Shown: piece after piece, positions 6,667-7,044 of the stretch
Numbering within the stretch: position 1 is the first letter of the stretch
How the letters are laid out: each line of letters opens with the position of its first letter
Source of the DNA: Desulfomonile tiedjei
GTDB lineage: Bacteria; Desulfobacterota; Desulfomonilia; Desulfomonilales; Desulfomonilaceae
Assembly: GCA_020718965.1 (NCBI GenBank)
Contig: DYRE01000112.1
Span: 1-7,044 of the forward strand
Direction: 5' to 3'
Length of the DNA: 7,044 nt
The notes under the pieces: generated by a model
Seen by the model: the letters and a program-made list of their open reading frames with translations, nothing else
The model's database searches: none
Told to the model about the DNA's origin: nothing
Translations under genes and position numbers: made by a program

Positions 6667-7044
6667 TTGGAAATCCGAGTTGAAAACCTGAATTACCATT
6701 TCAGTTACGGGACGCCTTTTGAGCGCCACGCCCTGAAAAACATCAGCTTTACCGTTCCTTCAGGAAAGGTATTGGGAATACTTGGCCCTATTGGTTCTGG
6801 TAAAACGACTCTAGCGAGAAACCTTAACGGTTTGGCTAGCCCAACATCCGGAAGCGTCTTCATCAATAATGTTGACATAGGATCAATGGGTAACGGATTA
6901 AGGAAACAGGTAGCCCTTGTTTTTCAACAACCCGAGAAACAACTGTTTGAGGAGTCAGTATTTGCAGACATCGCCTTCCCTCTTGTGAGCAGCGCCGACT
7001 TCGAAGAAGAAGAGGTCGACTATCACGTCAGACAGGCTTGCGCC
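6667..7044 (+). CDS. ecfA2: ECF transporter ATPase, EcfA2-like, cut by the window edge
   Basis: The first 126 residues of an ABC ATPase are present and the gene runs on past the right edge. Walker A is GPIGSGKT (40-47). The Q-loop region reads FQQPEKQLFEESVFADIAF (86-104), typical of energy-coupling-factor (CbiO/EcfA) ATPases that power uptake of vitamins, cobalt or nickel. The N-terminal GTPFERHALKN block (15-25) is a mark of the EcfA2 paralogue. The signature motif, Walker B and H-loop lie outside the window. An in-frame TAG (6664-6666) directly precedes TTG 6667, so the start is this TTG or later. TTG gives the expected start of the family (EIRVENLNYHF). A possible ribosome site, GAGGG at 6646-6650, is rather far away (16 bases). 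Transport substrate cannot be told; an S component, EcfT and a second ATPase would be expected downstream or elsewhere. Confidence 0.85.
   Translation, partial: MEIRVENLNYHFSYGTPFERHALKNISFTVPSGKVLGILGPIGSGKTTLARNLNGLASPTSGSVFINNVDIGSMGNGLRKQVALVFQQPEKQLFEESVFADIAFPLVSSADFEEEEVDYHVRQACA

Overview
The window looks like core chromosome of a Gram-negative bacterium. The grounds are a class A penicillin-binding protein with the OB-type insert typical of Gram-negative PBP1a, a membrane-anchored HtrA protease, the MEP isoprenoid pathway (IspF) and a tRNA-Arg with an encoded CCA end. Base composition is near 50% GC by eye. The combination ispF-cysS followed by an ECF-type ATPase, opposite a PBP1A gene, would fit a deltaproteobacterium (Desulfobacterota). 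That placement is an inference from general gene content and has not been searched. All full-length genes have intact catalytic motifs; I see no IS element, CRISPR array, toxin-antitoxin pair or defence system.

Left part, read leftwards on the minus strand: a strong promoter (-10 at 4455-4460, -35 at 4478-4483) drives a PBP1A gene (1539-4391). It overlaps by one base (TAATG) a downstream trypsin-like HtrA/DegS-type protease gene (403-1539). After a 108-base gap comes tRNA-Arg(ACG) (218-294), which has its own near-consensus promoter (345-373). A clear Rho-independent terminator follows the tRNA (166-191). I see no terminator between the protease gene and the tRNA, so the same terminator probably ends both transcripts. 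The left 165 bases carry three copies of an 8-base repeat and no gene I can support; they lie directly beyond the tRNA 3' end, where integrated elements often sit.

Right part, read rightwards: ispF (4652-5134, TTG start), cysS (5159-6613) and the 5' part of an EcfA2-like ABC ATPase gene (6667 to the window edge, TTG start) lie close together on one strand with no terminator between them. They probably form one operon. The 260 bases between the divergent units (4392-4651) hold the PBP1A promoter, a small hairpin in its leader and an imperfect palindrome just upstream of its -35. No convincing promoter for ispF was found there.

Functionally, the left operon acts on the cell envelope: peptidoglycan synthesis plus a periplasmic quality-control protease. 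The right operon joins isoprenoid precursor synthesis, cysteinyl-tRNA charging and probably a vitamin or metal uptake transporter. The most interesting points are the translational coupling of PBP1A to HtrA, the tyrosine-rich C-terminal tail of PBP1A, and the repeat cluster next to the tRNA. Nothing here clearly amounts to a new biological system.
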